Below, one piece after another: positions 24,462-34,000 of a stretch of 59,281 nt of DNA. Positions within the stretch are counted from its first letter, which is position 1. Each line of letters begins with the position of its first letter. This DNA comes from Aquifex sp964425585 (GTDB lineage Bacteria > Aquificota > Aquificia > Aquificales > Aquificaceae): the NCBI GenBank assembly GCA_964425585.1, contig CAYRMG010000004.1, forward strand, positions 1 through 59,281, written 5' to 3'. The notes under the pieces are model-generated. The model did no database searches. It was given only the letters and a program-made list of their open reading frames with translations, and was not told the DNA's origin. A program made the translations under genes and the position numbers.

Positions 24462-25628
24462 ATGGCAAACATCTTAATAGGTGTATGCGGGGGTATAGCC
24501 TCTTACAAAATTTGCGAGCTAATCAGGGAGCTAAAAAGGGAAGGCCATAGGGTAAGGGTAGTTATGACACCTTTTGCGGAGAAATTTGTATCACCTATTA
24601 CCTTTCACACTTTGAGCGGTGAGAAGGTTTACACAGAACGTTCCTGGGAAGAGGAGCCTTTAGCTCACATAAATCTCGCAAGATGGGCTGATGTCTTTTT
24701 AATAGCTCCCGCAACTGCAAACACGATTTCAAAAATAGCCAACGGTATATCCGACAATCTTTTAACGACTACAGCTCTTGCATACGGCGGAAAGCTCCTC
24801 GTGGCTCCCGCAATGAACACGGTAATGTATAAGTCCGAGCCCGTTATGGAGAATTTGGAAAGGTTAAAAGAGCGGGGGCACGTAATAATAGAGCCTGAGT
24901 TCGGTATACTCGCGTGTGAAGAGGTGGGGGAGGGAAAGCTCGCGAGCGTTGAGAGGCTAAAGGATTGGGTGAACTACGCCCTTGAGGAAAAAAGTTTAAA
25001 GGGAAAAAAGGTGTTAATAACCTGCGGTGCAACGAGGGAGTATATAGACCCGATAAGGTTTATATCAAACGAGTCAAGCGGTGAGATGGGTTTTTCTCTT
25101 GCGAGAATATGCAGATGGAAGGGAGCGGAAGTTAAATTAATTGCGGGATTTACAACCGCAAAGGAACCTCCCGAGGTAAGTATAGAAAGGGTAAAAACCG
25201 CCGAGGAAATGAGAGAAAAGGTTCTTGAAAATTTCGGAGATGCAGACATAGTTATAATGAACGCTGCAGTTTCCGACTTCAGGCCAAAAGAGTTTAAAAA
25301 AAATAAGATAAAAAAAAGCGAAAGTTTAACCCTTGAACTTGTTAAAAATCCCGATATACTGAAGGAACTCGGAGAGAAAAAAAGTAAACAAATCCTTGTA
25401 GGCTTTGCCCTTGAGACGGAAAACATAATTGATTATGCAAAGAAAAAGCTCATTGAAAAGAATCTTGACATTATCGTGGCAAATCCCTCAGAGGTTATGG
25501 GAAAAAAGCACCATAAAGGTTATGTAATAACCCGTCATGAGATAAGGGAGTTTTCTTTTCCGTCAAAGCTGGAGAGTGCAAGGTTCATAGTAGAATACAT
25601 AAGTAAGTTTTTAAAGGGAGGTATATGA
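24462..25628 (+). CDS. coaBC: Bifunctional phosphopantothenoylcysteine decarboxylase / phosphopantothenate-cysteine ligase
   Basis: CoaBC carries out two consecutive steps of CoA synthesis. The N-terminal flavoprotein half (1-180) begins with ILIGVCGGIASYKI, has the APATANT and PAMNTVMY motifs and contributes its catalytic cysteine in ILACEEVGEGKL. The C-terminal CoaB half begins at GKKVLITCGATREYIDPIR and continues through MNAAVSDFRP and KNPDILKELG. Its 388 residues are typical. Panthothenate-pathway partners panD and coaE, and the CoA-using acpS two genes downstream, are also in this window. The stop is 1 bp from the next start. Confidence 0.97.
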   Translation: MANILIGVCGGIASYKICELIRELKREGHRVRVVMTPFAEKFVSPITFHTLSGEKVYTERSWEEEPLAHINLARWADVFLIAPATANTISKIANGISDNLLTTTALAYGGKLLVAPAMNTVMYKSEPVMENLERLKERGHVIIEPEFGILACEEVGEGKLASVERLKDWVNYALEEKSLKGKKVLITCGATREYIDPIRFISNESSGEMGFSLARICRWKGAEVKLIAGFTTAKEPPEVSIERVKTAEEMREKVLENFGDADIVIMNAAVSDFRPKEFKKNKIKKSESLTLELVKNPDILKELGEKKSKQILVGFALETENIIDYAKKKLIEKNLDIIVANPSEVMGKKHHKGYVITRHEIREFSFPSKLESARFIVEYISKFLKGGI

Positions 25629-25629
25629 A

Positions 25630-26496
25630 ATGCCCTATTACGACCCGTTTTCCTATCTGTTCAGTCTGCTCTGGTTTTTACTTTTCGTTTTCATACTTCT
25701 TTCCCCTTGGTATAAGAGGATGGCCCTTATAAGGGCTAGGGAGGATGTAATAAGAAGGATTGAAGAGAAAAGAAAGAGCAGGGTGATAACTATGATTCAC
25801 AGGCAAGAACAGATAGGCTTTTTCGGTATTCCCGTATTCAGGTTTATAACAATTGAGGACAGTGAAAGGGTTTTAAGAGCGATAAGAATGACCCCCGACG
25901 ATATGCCCATAGATTTTATAATCCATACACCCGGCGGTCTTGCCCTTGCGGCAACACAGATAGCAAACGCATTGGTAAAACACAAAGCACCAGTAAGGGT
26001 AATAATTCCCCACTATGCTATGAGCGGGGGAACGCTGATTGCCTTGGCAGCGGACGAGATAATTATGGACGAGAACGCCGTGCTCGGACCCGTTGACCCC
26101 CAAATAGGAAATATGCCCGCGGCATCAATACTGAAAGTTCTTGAGAAAAAAGAACCGAAAGACATTGACGACCAGACGCTTATCCTTGCGGACGTCTCGG
26201 AAAAGGCTATAAAGCAGATGCTTGATTATCTCGTGGAACTTTTAACTAAAAACGGAATGGAGGAAGAAAAGGCCAGAAAGATAGCGGAAGAGCTTGCTAC
26301 GGGAAAATACACTCACGACTACCCGATAACCGCCGAACATTTAAAAAAGCTGGGATTGCCCGTCAGCACTGACGTTCCAAAAGAGGTTTACGAACTTATG
26401 GAGCTCTACGAACAACCGATGGGTTCGCAACCCCCTTCGGTTCAGTATATACCCGTTCCTTACAAGTCTCCCCATCAACAGCAGAATACCAGATGA
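25630..26496 (+). CDS. ClpP/SppA-class membrane serine protease (SDH_sah family)
   Basis: The 288-residue protein has an N-terminal membrane helix (SLLWFLLFVFILLSPWY) and a ClpP-like fold. FIIHTPGGLALAATQIA forms the oxyanion segment. HYAMSGGTLIALAADEI carries the probable nucleophile serine, and NAVLGPVDPQIG follows. This matches the archaeal and bacterial serine dehydrogenase proteinase group (SDH_sah), thought to cleave membrane or secreted substrates. It lies in an operon with coaBC (1-bp gap) and acpS (4-bp overlap). The real substrate is unknown. Confidence 0.85.
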   Translation: MPYYDPFSYLFSLLWFLLFVFILLSPWYKRMALIRAREDVIRRIEEKRKSRVITMIHRQEQIGFFGIPVFRFITIEDSERVLRAIRMTPDDMPIDFIIHTPGGLALAATQIANALVKHKAPVRVIIPHYAMSGGTLIALAADEIIMDENAVLGPVDPQIGNMPAASILKVLEKKEPKDIDDQTLILADVSEKAIKQMLDYLVELLTKNGMEEEKARKIAEELATGKYTHDYPITAEHLKKLGLPVSTDVPKEVYELMELYEQPMGSQPPSVQYIPVPYKSPHQQQNTR

Positions 26497-26852
26497 TAGG
26501 TGTGGATATAGTGAAAAACAGCAGGATAGAAGATGCGGTAAAGAGATTCGGGGATAAATTCCTGAAAAGGATTTATACGGAAAGGGAGCTTGATTACTGT
26601 TTTTCCCAGCGCTTTCCATTTCCTTGTCTTGCGGCAAGGTGGGCTTCAAAGGAAGCGATACTGAAAGCCTTCTACACGGAGTTTGGAATCCTCTTGAGGT
26701 TTAAAGAGATAGAAGTTCTCGGAAACAGGGGAAGACCTCCGACGGTAGTAATACACAGAGAGGAAGCCCAAAAGCTTTTAAAGGAAAGAAGGGTTTTCCT
26801 TTCCCTTTCCCACGAAAAGGATTACTCGGTTGCGGTTGCATTGATAAAGTGA
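26493..26852 (+). CDS. acpS: Holo-[acyl-carrier-protein] synthase
   Basis: AcpS transfers the 4'-phosphopantetheine arm from CoA to acyl carrier protein. The family motifs are IGVDIVKNSRIED at the N-terminus and RWASKEAILKAF in the middle, which together bind Mg2+-CoA. The length of 119 residues is standard. It overlaps the protease gene by 4 bp and uses the product of the pathway that coaBC, two genes upstream, contributes to. Confidence 0.95.
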   Translation: MIGVDIVKNSRIEDAVKRFGDKFLKRIYTERELDYCFSQRFPFPCLAARWASKEAILKAFYTEFGILLRFKEIEVLGNRGRPPTVVIHREEAQKLLKERRVFLSLSHEKDYSVAVALIK

Positions 26853-26873
26853 TTCACCTTAGCATTCCCGCGT

Positions 26874-26879
26874 TAAAAT
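26874..26879 (+). promoter_or_regulatory. Putative -10 of the 103-residue gene
   Basis: TAAAAT ends 7 nt before the ATG at 26887, and no Shine-Dalgarno is present. The gap after acpS is 34 bp. The best -35 candidate, TTCACC, is only 15 bp upstream, so the call rests mainly on the shared -10 pattern. Confidence 0.4.
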
Positions 26880-26886
26880 TTTCCTT

Positions 26887-27198
26887 ATGAACCGCTTCGG
26901 TGCTTTCCTCACTATCGTTTCGCGATTTACCGATGAAAAATGGGGCGAGGTAAGGGACGACCTTATATCAAAAAGCATAAAGGTCTTAAGAAAGTATAAA
27001 GAGGGAAAGAAGCCCGAAGATTTAAAAGATAGCAAGTTAATCCAAGGGATAGAGGATTTTTACGAAAATCTTTACGAGATATACAAGGAAAATGAGGAAG
27101 ATATTGAAAAGATAAATCAGGCTCTCAGCTCCTTTATAAAAGCTCCCGTTCCCTGCAAGCTGAAGATAATAAGTATATTTGAGATACTACTTAAGTAG
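26887..27198 (+). CDS. Small hypothetical protein
   Basis: The 103-residue protein is predicted to be mostly helical and charged (DLKDSKLIQGIEDFYENLYE). It has a short conserved-looking core at its start (FLTIVSRFTDEKW) and a lone cysteine near the end. I do not recognise it. Its own -10-like hexamer and codon use like its neighbours support a real gene. The last 12 bp overlap the convergent fliI gene. Confidence 0.6.
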   Translation: MNRFGAFLTIVSRFTDEKWGEVRDDLISKSIKVLRKYKEGKKPEDLKDSKLIQGIEDFYENLYEIYKENEEDIEKINQALSSFIKAPVPCKLKIISIFEILLK

Positions 27199-28464
27199 CT
27201 TGTAAAGCTCCTCAAGGGCTCTTACACTTTCTCCGAAGCTTACCTTTTCCTCGGGTTTCTGTCTGAAAAACCCTTCAACCTGCGGTAAGTATTTTATTAC
27301 TTTATCTACCAACGGGTTTGAACCTTCTTTGTAGAGCCCTATCCTGACGAGTTCCTCAACATCCTCAAATTTGCTCAAAACTTCTCTTACGTAGTTAGCC
27401 ATACTCAGGTGTTTATCATCTACAAGCTTGGGCATAAGTCTTGATAGGCTCCTAACCGGGTCAATTGCGGGGTATATACCCCTTCCCGCCCTTGTCCTTG
27501 AGAGTATGAGGTGTCCGTCAAGAACGCCCATGAGAGCGTCCGCCACCGGGTCAAGGGATATCTCATCTCCTTCAACGAGAACGCTGAATATACCCGTTAT
27601 GCTTCCCTTTTCAAACACTCCGCAGCTCTCCGCTATACTCGTCATAAGCTGAAATACGGAAGGAGTGAATCCTTTCAGGGTAGGCGGTTCCCCTACCGCT
27701 AAGCCTATCTCCCTCTGAGCCAAAGCAAGCCTCGTTATGGAATCCATTAAAAGCAGAACCTTTTTTCCTTTTTCAGCAAAGTAGTGGGCGTGAACGATTG
27801 CACTTATCGCTCCTTTAACCTTCAATATGGGAGACTGGTCCGCGGTTGAAACCACGACCACACTTTTCTTTAATCCTTCCTCGCCGAGAACGTCTTCAAC
27901 GAACTCCCTCACCTCCCTTCCCCTCTCACCTATTAGGGCTAGGACCACAACATCCGCTTCCGAGTGTTTCATTATCATACCGAGAAGCGTGCTCTTTCCG
28001 ACACCAGCACCCGCAAATATGCCTATCTTTTGCCCCACACCTAAGGTAAACAATGCGTTTATGCTTCTCACACCCGTGTCAAAAACTTCCCTTATTCTTC
28101 CCCTTTTGAGGGGATTTATGGAAGGAATAGCAACTTCCTTTTTTTCCAAATACTCAACCTTTGAGCTGTCAAGGGGGTTCCCGAAGGGGTCTACAACCTT
28201 TCCTATCAGTTCCTCACCTACGTAAGTTGACACCCTTTCTCTTAGAAGAATTACTTTATCTCCCTTCTTTACACCTTCTATATTTTCGTAGGGCATTATC
28301 AGGACGTTTTTTCCGCTAAAGCCTATAACCTCCCCCTTTATACTTCTTGAGCTATTTTTTATCTCAACCTCGTTTCCTATGTTTGCAAAAGGCAGTATAG
28401 CCTCAAGAAATATACCCCTTGCGGTGATAACTTCTCCTGTTACTTTAACGCTCCTTAAAAACAT
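27187..28464 (-). CDS. fliI: Flagellar type III export ATPase
   Basis: FliI energises flagellar protein export and is related to F1 beta. GIFAGAGVGKSTLLGMI is Walker A, VLLLMDSITRLA Walker B, and GLAVGEPPTLKGFTPSVF a family block. I chose the ATG at 28464, giving 425 residues (MFLRSVKV), with AAAGG 9 nt upstream; it overlaps the fliH end by 20 bp. An ATG at 28518 would add 18 residues and a 74-bp overlap. FliH, its regulator, is directly upstream. No other flagellar genes are near, in keeping with the scattered operons of Aquificaceae. Confidence 0.94.
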   Translation of the reverse strand: MFLRSVKVTGEVITARGIFLEAILPFANIGNEVEIKNSSRSIKGEVIGFSGKNVLIMPYENIEGVKKGDKVILLRERVSTYVGEELIGKVVDPFGNPLDSSKVEYLEKKEVAIPSINPLKRGRIREVFDTGVRSINALFTLGVGQKIGIFAGAGVGKSTLLGMIMKHSEADVVVLALIGERGREVREFVEDVLGEEGLKKSVVVVSTADQSPILKVKGAISAIVHAHYFAEKGKKVLLLMDSITRLALAQREIGLAVGEPPTLKGFTPSVFQLMTSIAESCGVFEKGSITGIFSVLVEGDEISLDPVADALMGVLDGHLILSRTRAGRGIYPAIDPVRSLSRLMPKLVDDKHLSMANYVREVLSKFEDVEELVRIGLYKEGSNPLVDKVIKYLPQVEGFFRQKPEEKVSFGESVRALEELYKLLK

Positions 28465-29113
28465 CCCTGAAAACCTTTCGGAAAACTTCTTTTGCGAACT
28501 CTTCCGGGCTTCGTTCAACTGTAAAGTGTAGTCCCTTTATTTTAAAACTACCCTTTTCCACCTCTTTATCGGGAAAAATAGAAAGAGTAATTCCCTCAGC
28601 GGAAAGTAAAGTCCTTAAACCTTCCAGTTCCTCCTTCATAATTTCGTAATCTTCCGGATTTAAGTATACCTTTACATCTTCTCTGAAGCTCACAAGCTCC
28701 GCAAGAATATTTTTGAGAGTTTCCCTGTTAATTCTTTCTTGGGGAATTTCAAGTAAAAACTCCTTTAAGGCTTCTTCAAGAAATCTATATAGGCGTTCCG
28801 TTGCATCCTGAAGTATGCCCTCCAGATAATTCTCAAGCCTTTCCTTAAAGCTTATCTTAAGAGTGTTCCTTTTCTTCAGCTGTTCAATCTCCCTTTCCAG
28901 CTCCGCAATTCTTCCTAACCTCTGTCTTAGACTTTCCTCTTTCTTCAACAGTGCGGATTCAAGTTCTTCCTTTAGTTTTTCAAGTTCTTCCACCTGTTTT
29001 TTTAACTTTCTGTTTTCATCGGTGAGTAGTTTAATAACGTCCTTAAAACCTTCTTCTCTTTTCTCTTCTTTTTTTCCGATGGTCTCCCTGAGGGGTTTGA
29101 ATTCCTCACCCAC
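28445..29113 (-). CDS. fliH: Flagellar export regulator FliH
   Basis: The 222-residue protein has a long E/K-rich coiled coil at residues 20-90 (LKKQVEELEKLKEELESAL) and a C-terminal domain related to the E/delta-type peripheral stalk (REDVKVYLNPEDYEIMKEEL, then GSFKIKGLHFTVE). FliH binds FliI and keeps it at the export gate. The start is GTG at 29113, with no Shine-Dalgarno. Its identity rests on both domain layout and the fliI neighbour. A TATTAT hexamer and a sigma-28-like GCCGATAT overlap just upstream. Confidence 0.85.
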   Translation of the reverse strand: MGEEFKPLRETIGKKEEKREEGFKDVIKLLTDENRKLKKQVEELEKLKEELESALLKKEESLRQRLGRIAELEREIEQLKKRNTLKISFKERLENYLEGILQDATERLYRFLEEALKEFLLEIPQERINRETLKNILAELVSFREDVKVYLNPEDYEIMKEELEGLRTLLSAEGITLSIFPDKEVEKGSFKIKGLHFTVERSPEEFAKEVFRKVFRDVFKER

Positions 29114-29121
29114 TGTATAAA

Positions 29122-29132
29122 ATAATATCGGC
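29122..29132 (-). promoter_or_regulatory. Putative fliHI promoter (sigma-70 -10 and overlapping sigma-28-like -10)
   Basis: On the minus strand TATTAT (29122-29127) is 8 nt before the GTG of fliH. GCCGATAT (29125-29132) matches the sigma-28 (FliA) -10 consensus GCCGATAA at 7 of 8 positions. An AAAAGAAA 11 bp further upstream (29144-29151) matches only the AAAG core of the sigma-28 -35. Either factor would give a nearly leaderless transcript. Confidence 0.4.
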
Positions 29133-29187
29133 CTTAGTGGTAATTTCTTTTTAAAAAGATATCCCTTTCAAAAGCTTCCGATGGGCA

Positions 29188-29193
29188 TATAAA
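29188..29193 (+). promoter_or_regulatory. Putative -10 of hslO
   Basis: TATAAA ends 9 nt before the hslO ATG at 29203. No Shine-Dalgarno precedes that ATG. The 89-bp divergent gap to fliH is otherwise AT-rich without other structure. Confidence 0.4.
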
Positions 29194-29202
29194 TATAAGA
29201 TT

Positions 29203-30165
29203 ATGCTGATAAAGGAGTTGTCTCAGGAAGTAAAAAAAGACCTTAAGGAGTATTTCCGGGATAGGGATTATATGGTGATAGCTGTTCCCAAAAAGGAACC
29301 CGTAAGGGTTTACGCTGTGAAGGCTACGAACACGGTTGAAACCGCAAGGAGAATACACAATCTCAGTCCTTCCGCAACCGTTGCAATGGGAAGGGCTATA
29401 GTGGGAGCTCTCCTTTTGACCTCCCTACTGAAGCATGCCACAAATCAGAAACTTCTTTTAAAGATAGAGGGGGATGGTCCCATAGGCACGATAGTTGTTG
29501 AAGCGGATGCAAAGGGAAGGGTCAGGGGATTTGTAGGAAATCCGCAGGTTGATACGTATCTAAAAGAGGAAGGGGGAAAAAGGAAGTTTGATGTTTCAAA
29601 GGTCGTGGGAAAGAACGGGACTCTCACGGTAATAAAAGAACTCGGAACGGGAAAACCGTATACGAGCGTTGTTCCGTTAATCTCTGGAGAAATAGGCAAG
29701 GACATAGCCTATTACCTGTATCAATCGGAACAGATTCCCTCCGCGGTTGCGGTAGGTGTTAAGTTGAACGAGGACGGGAGTGTAAGACACGCGGGGGGTT
29801 ATTTAATCCAAACTTTGGGAGGAACTTCGGAAAAGGTGAAAGAGCTCCTTGAAAAAAGGGTTCTTGAGCTTCCGCCCGTTACCGAGATGATGGAAAGAGG
29901 TATGAGACCCGAAGATATAGCCACCGAGATACTAAAGGATATGGAGCCTCAGCTTGTCGGGCTAAAGGAAGTTGAGTATTTCTGTCCTTGTGATGAAGAA
30001 ACCGCAAAGGCATCGCTTCTTTTAATGGAGATGGGAGAACTTGAGGAACTGTTTGAAGAAAATGAACTTGCGGAAGTCACCTGTAACTTCTGCGGAAGGG
30101 TCTACAGATTTGACAGGAGTGTTCTTGAGGAAAAACAAGAACGGGACAAAAAAGAAGAAAATTGA
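29203..30165 (+). CDS. hslO: Redox-regulated chaperone Hsp33
   Basis: Hsp33 is a holdase activated by oxidative unfolding and loss of zinc. The core runs from RVYAVKATNTVETARRIHNL through the GDGPIGTIVVEAD block. The zinc cysteines are C261 and C263 (YFCPCDEE) and C294 and C297 (TCNFCGR). The length of 320 residues includes about 20 extra N-terminal residues before the usual start of homology at RDYMVIA. ATG at 29203 is retained because nothing in frame closer fits. The chaperone shares its plus-strand run with rpsB, whose leader begins just after the hslO stop. Confidence 0.95.
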   Translation: MLIKELSQEVKKDLKEYFRDRDYMVIAVPKKEPVRVYAVKATNTVETARRIHNLSPSATVAMGRAIVGALLLTSLLKHATNQKLLLKIEGDGPIGTIVVEADAKGRVRGFVGNPQVDTYLKEEGGKRKFDVSKVVGKNGTLTVIKELGTGKPYTSVVPLISGEIGKDIAYYLYQSEQIPSAVAVGVKLNEDGSVRHAGGYLIQTLGGTSEKVKELLEKRVLELPPVTEMMERGMRPEDIATEILKDMEPQLVGLKEVEYFCPCDEETAKASLLLMEMGELEELFEENELAEVTCNFCGRVYRFDRSVLEEKQERDKKEEN

Positions 30166-30187
30166 TAAAATTACTCTGATTAAACCG

Positions 30188-30252
30188 CACCTTCCCCGCT
30201 TGGGTTGCCCCTTGAGGGGTCTCGGGGAAGGGTGGCAAAACCCAAGGAGGTG
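30188..30252 (+). promoter_or_regulatory. rpsB mRNA leader: hairpin with pseudoknot to the Shine-Dalgarno region
   Basis: CTTCCCCG (30191-30198) pairs with CGGGGAAG (30223-30230) and can extend outward over CAC/GTG with a bulged G. Inside it, CCCC (30208-30211) pairs with GGGG (30216-30219) around a UUGA loop. CTTGGGTT (30199-30206) is perfectly complementary to AACCCAAG (30239-30246), which abuts and includes the first G of the GGAGG Shine-Dalgarno. An H-type pseudoknot of this kind could hide the ribosome site, and S2 binding is the obvious ligand hypothesis. No U-tract follows, so it is not a terminator. Confidence 0.65.
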
Positions 30253-30257
30253 AAGTT

Positions 30258-31082
30258 ATGGCTGTTGTATCTATGAAGGAGCTTCTTGAGGCGGGAGTGC
30301 ACTTCGGACACTCAAAGTCAAGGTGGAATCCCAAAATGGCACCTTACATTTACGGAGTGAGGCACGGAATTCATATAATTGACCTCAACAAAACCATAGT
30401 AATGCTTGAAGAAGCCTATCACTTTGTTTCGGATGTAATAGCCCAGGGGGGTGAAATACTATTCGTAGGAACGAAGAAGCAGGCAAAGGACATTATCAAG
30501 GAAGAGGCGGAAAGATGCGGTGCCTTTTACGTTAATGAAAGATGGGTAGGAGGTCTTCTTACAAACTTTGAAACGGTGAGGAAGAGTCTCCTTAAGCTCC
30601 AGACGCTTGAGAGGATGGAGGAAGAGGGGATATTTGATGTCCTCCCGAAAAAGGAAGTAAGGGCTCTCAGAAGGAAGATGGAAAAACTGAGAAAACTTTA
30701 CAACGGTATAAGGAATATGAAGAAGCTTCCCGACGTTATATGGATTGTTGACACGGTAAGGGAAAAGATAGCGGTTTCCGAAGCGAGAAAACTCGGAATT
30801 CCTATAGTTGCAATAGCGGACTCCAACTGTGACCCGACCTTGATAGATTATCCCGTTCCCGGAAACGACGATGCTATAAAGTCCATAAAACTCCTTACCT
30901 CAAAGATAGCGGATGCGGTTCTTGAAGGAAAACAAAGAAGGGAAAGCGCAGAAGAAGTCATTCCCGAAAAAGAAAGGAAGCCCGTTGAAATTACGGAACG
31001 TGAAAGACAGCTCTTTGAACAAGCTGTTGAAATGAGCGAAAAGTATGCGGAGCTTGACAAAGACTCAACAGAATACGAATAA
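30258..31082 (+). CDS. rpsB: 30S ribosomal protein S2
   Basis: S2 joins the 30S subunit late and is needed for S1 binding and initiation. The signatures are KELLEAGVHFGHSKSRWNPKM and the late region ADSNCDPTLIDYPVPGNDDA (each quoted in part). The 274 residues include a charged C-terminal tail of about 35 residues. GGAGG lies 7 nt before the ATG, next to a foldable leader. tsf, its usual downstream partner, is not here: the next gene is the convergent RND pump, 3 bp away. Confidence 0.98.
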   Translation: MAVVSMKELLEAGVHFGHSKSRWNPKMAPYIYGVRHGIHIIDLNKTIVMLEEAYHFVSDVIAQGGEILFVGTKKQAKDIIKEEAERCGAFYVNERWVGGLLTNFETVRKSLLKLQTLERMEEEGIFDVLPKKEVRALRRKMEKLRKLYNGIRNMKKLPDVIWIVDTVREKIAVSEARKLGIPIVAIADSNCDPTLIDYPVPGNDDAIKSIKLLTSKIADAVLEGKQRRESAEEVIPEKERKPVEITERERQLFEQAVEMSEKYAELDKDSTEYE

Positions 31083-31085
31083 TTG

Positions 31086-34000
31086 TCAGGTTTTCCTTTT
31101 CCTCCCTTCAAGTATTTCGTAAAGTGCGGGAAGGAGGAATAAACTAAGGGGAAGTCCGGAAACAATTCCTCCTATAACCGCTATGGCAAGGGGTTTCCTT
31201 TGTTCCGAGCCCGCCGTAAGGCCTAAGGCTACAGGGATTAATGCGGAAACGATGGTTATGGTAGTCATAAGTATGGGTCTAAGTCTCTCTTTTCTGGCCT
31301 CCAGAATAGCCTCCCTGGTTTTATATCCCTCTTTTTTTAGCTGGATAATCCTCTCTATAAAGAGAACAGCATCCCTTACTATAATACCGATGAGGAGGAT
31401 TATTCCGAAATAAGAGGATACGTTCAGGGATGTGTTCGTTATATACATAAGTCCGAAAATTCCGGGAATAGTGAGGGGAACCATCATAAGGACGGTAAAA
31501 GGATGCTTCAGACTCTCAAATAGGGAAGCCAGAATCATGTAAACACCGATGAGTGCAAGGAGAAGTGAGACAAGAAAGCCCCTGAAGGCCTTCTTAAACT
31601 CTTTTACCTGTCCCGCCGCTTCATACGTGTATCCGAAGGGAAGATTTTCCTTGAGCCAGCTTTCAACCTCCTTTCTTGCGGTTGCAAGGTCTATGCCCTC
31701 CAGGTTAGCGTAAAAAACAAAAGCGTATTGTCTGTTATATCTCATCAATCTAAAAGGTCCGCTTTCAAGGGATATATCAACGACCTCGGTTATCGGTATT
31801 AGCTCACCGTTCTTAGCACGAATGTAAACCTTTTTTAGGTTTTCAAAGTTTTTTAAAAAGCTTTCCTCCGCCTTAATGTAGAAGTCATAACTTTCCGCTC
31901 CCAACTCGTAGGTTCCAACCCTGTATTTTCCGAAAAGAAGCGAAAGGGTAATCCCTACATCTTCAACGGATACGCCGTAGTCCGATAACTTATCCCTGTT
32001 TACCCTGACCTTAAGGTAAGGATAGCTTTCCTCCATTTCCGCATCAACATCCCTGAATCCTTTTTTCTTTGAAAAATACTCTTCCATCTTTTTTGATATT
32101 TCCTTAAGCCTTTCTAAATCCCATCCTTTAACTATATACTGAACATCCGTGGTTCTCCCTGCCATAGCACCTATACCGTGGGGAAACTCAACGCTTACCC
32201 TTACCCCTTTTATACGGGAAAGCTTTTTCCTTAGTCTGTTCATAATTACGATTTGGTGAGGTCTTTGAGAACGTTCTTTTAGGTAGACAAATGCCATACC
32301 CGAGTGAACCCCTGCTCCCCCCATACCCTCTCCCGCTATTATGCCCACCTTTTGAACCGCGGGGTCGGAGAGAATTATCCTTTCTATCTCAAGGGCTTTC
32401 TTCTTTACAACCTCAAAGGATGTTCCCGCGGGAGCTTTGAACCTCACCAAGAATCTGCCTTCATCAACCCTCGGTGCAAACTCCTTTTTAACCTTCCCGA
32501 ACAGGTAAAGCCCGAGAACTACGTTAATTAAGGAAAAAACAAGGATTAAATACTTCCTTTCAAGGAAAAAACGAAGAAGAATGTCAAAAGCGTTCTCAAA
32601 TTTCCGATAAAGCTCCATGAAAACGTTTTTTCTTTGCTTTCCGAGAAGCCTCACACTTGCCATGGGTATGAAGGTTATAGCCACAAGGTAAGAAAGAGCG
32701 AGGGCAATTATGAGTGTAATGGCGAAATTCTTAAGGAATGTTCCGAGAACACCCTTGAGGAAAAGGATAGGTGTAAACACTACGATTATTGATGCGGTGG
32801 AAGACAAGAGAGCAAACATAACTATACGTGTTCCCCTATCCCCTGCCTCAAATGGAGATAAACCTTCTTCATACCTTCTGTGAATGCTTTCCAAAACTAC
32901 TATGGCATCGTCTATAACGAGCCCTACCGCAACCGCCATGGCAAGGAGTGTAATCATATTAAGGGAGTAGCCGAGAAGGTAAAGAAAGAAAACGGTTCCG
33001 AGAAGTGTAACGGGAATAGCCACAATGGGAACGAGTGTGAGCCTCAGGTTCCCGAGAAAAAGATAAACGGTGAATGTTGTCAGGAGCGAACCGAGAACTA
33101 TCTCCTCATACGCAGCCTTTGCACTCTCTTTTATGTATTTACTCGTGTCAAAGGTGTAAGTAATTTTTATATCTTCGGGAAGAAGCCTTTCAAGTTCCTT
33201 TAACTTTTCCTTTACACCCTCAACTACCTTAACAGCGTTAACCTTGCTCTGTTTGTATACAAGAAGGGCTATCGCACTTCTTCCGTTAAAGTGGGTAAAA
33301 CTTCTCTCCTCATCGTTTCCGAAATAAACCCTTGCTACATCTCCCAACCTGATATTTTCCTTCAGGTATAGATTTGATAACTCCTCGGGAGATGAAAACT
33401 TTCCGTAAAGCCTTATAATATACTCCCTTCTCTTTCCGTAGATGTTGCCCGCGGGAATGTCTTTGTGGTTCTTTTCAATAGCTCTCAGAACGTCCAGAGG
33501 GGTAAGTTCAAATCCGTAGAGCTTTGAGGTTTTTAGTCTCACCCATAGAACTTTATCCCTGAAGCCCCCGAGGCTAACCGAACCAACTCCGTAGAGTCGC
33601 TCAATTTCCCTCTTTACAACCTTGTCCGCATAATAAGCGAGTCTGTCGTAGTCACCGTTATCCGAAAATAGAACCACAACGAGAACGGGAGCCATGGAGG
33701 TATCTATCTTACTAACAAAGGGAATTTCAGCCTCTTTCGGAAATCTCTTTACAGCTCTTTGAACCGCATCCCTCACTTCCTGATACGCAACTTCTATATC
33801 TTTGTCAAGGCTGAAGGTGATAACTATACGGGAGAAACCCGGATAACTCCTTGAGGCTATACTCTCTATTCCGTTTATCGTTGATATCTCTTCCTCAAGA
33901 ACCTTTGTAATCGTTGAATCTACCACAAAAGGGTCCGCACCCGGATAGTTCGTCGTTACGGAAACAACGGGAAACTCAACATCGGGAAATCTGTCTATCG

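Noticed and set aside
30188..30235. Intrinsic terminator for hslO
   Set aside because: The hairpin is GC-rich, but no T-tract follows; instead a Shine-Dalgarno and the rpsB start are next, and a second strand pairs with that region.
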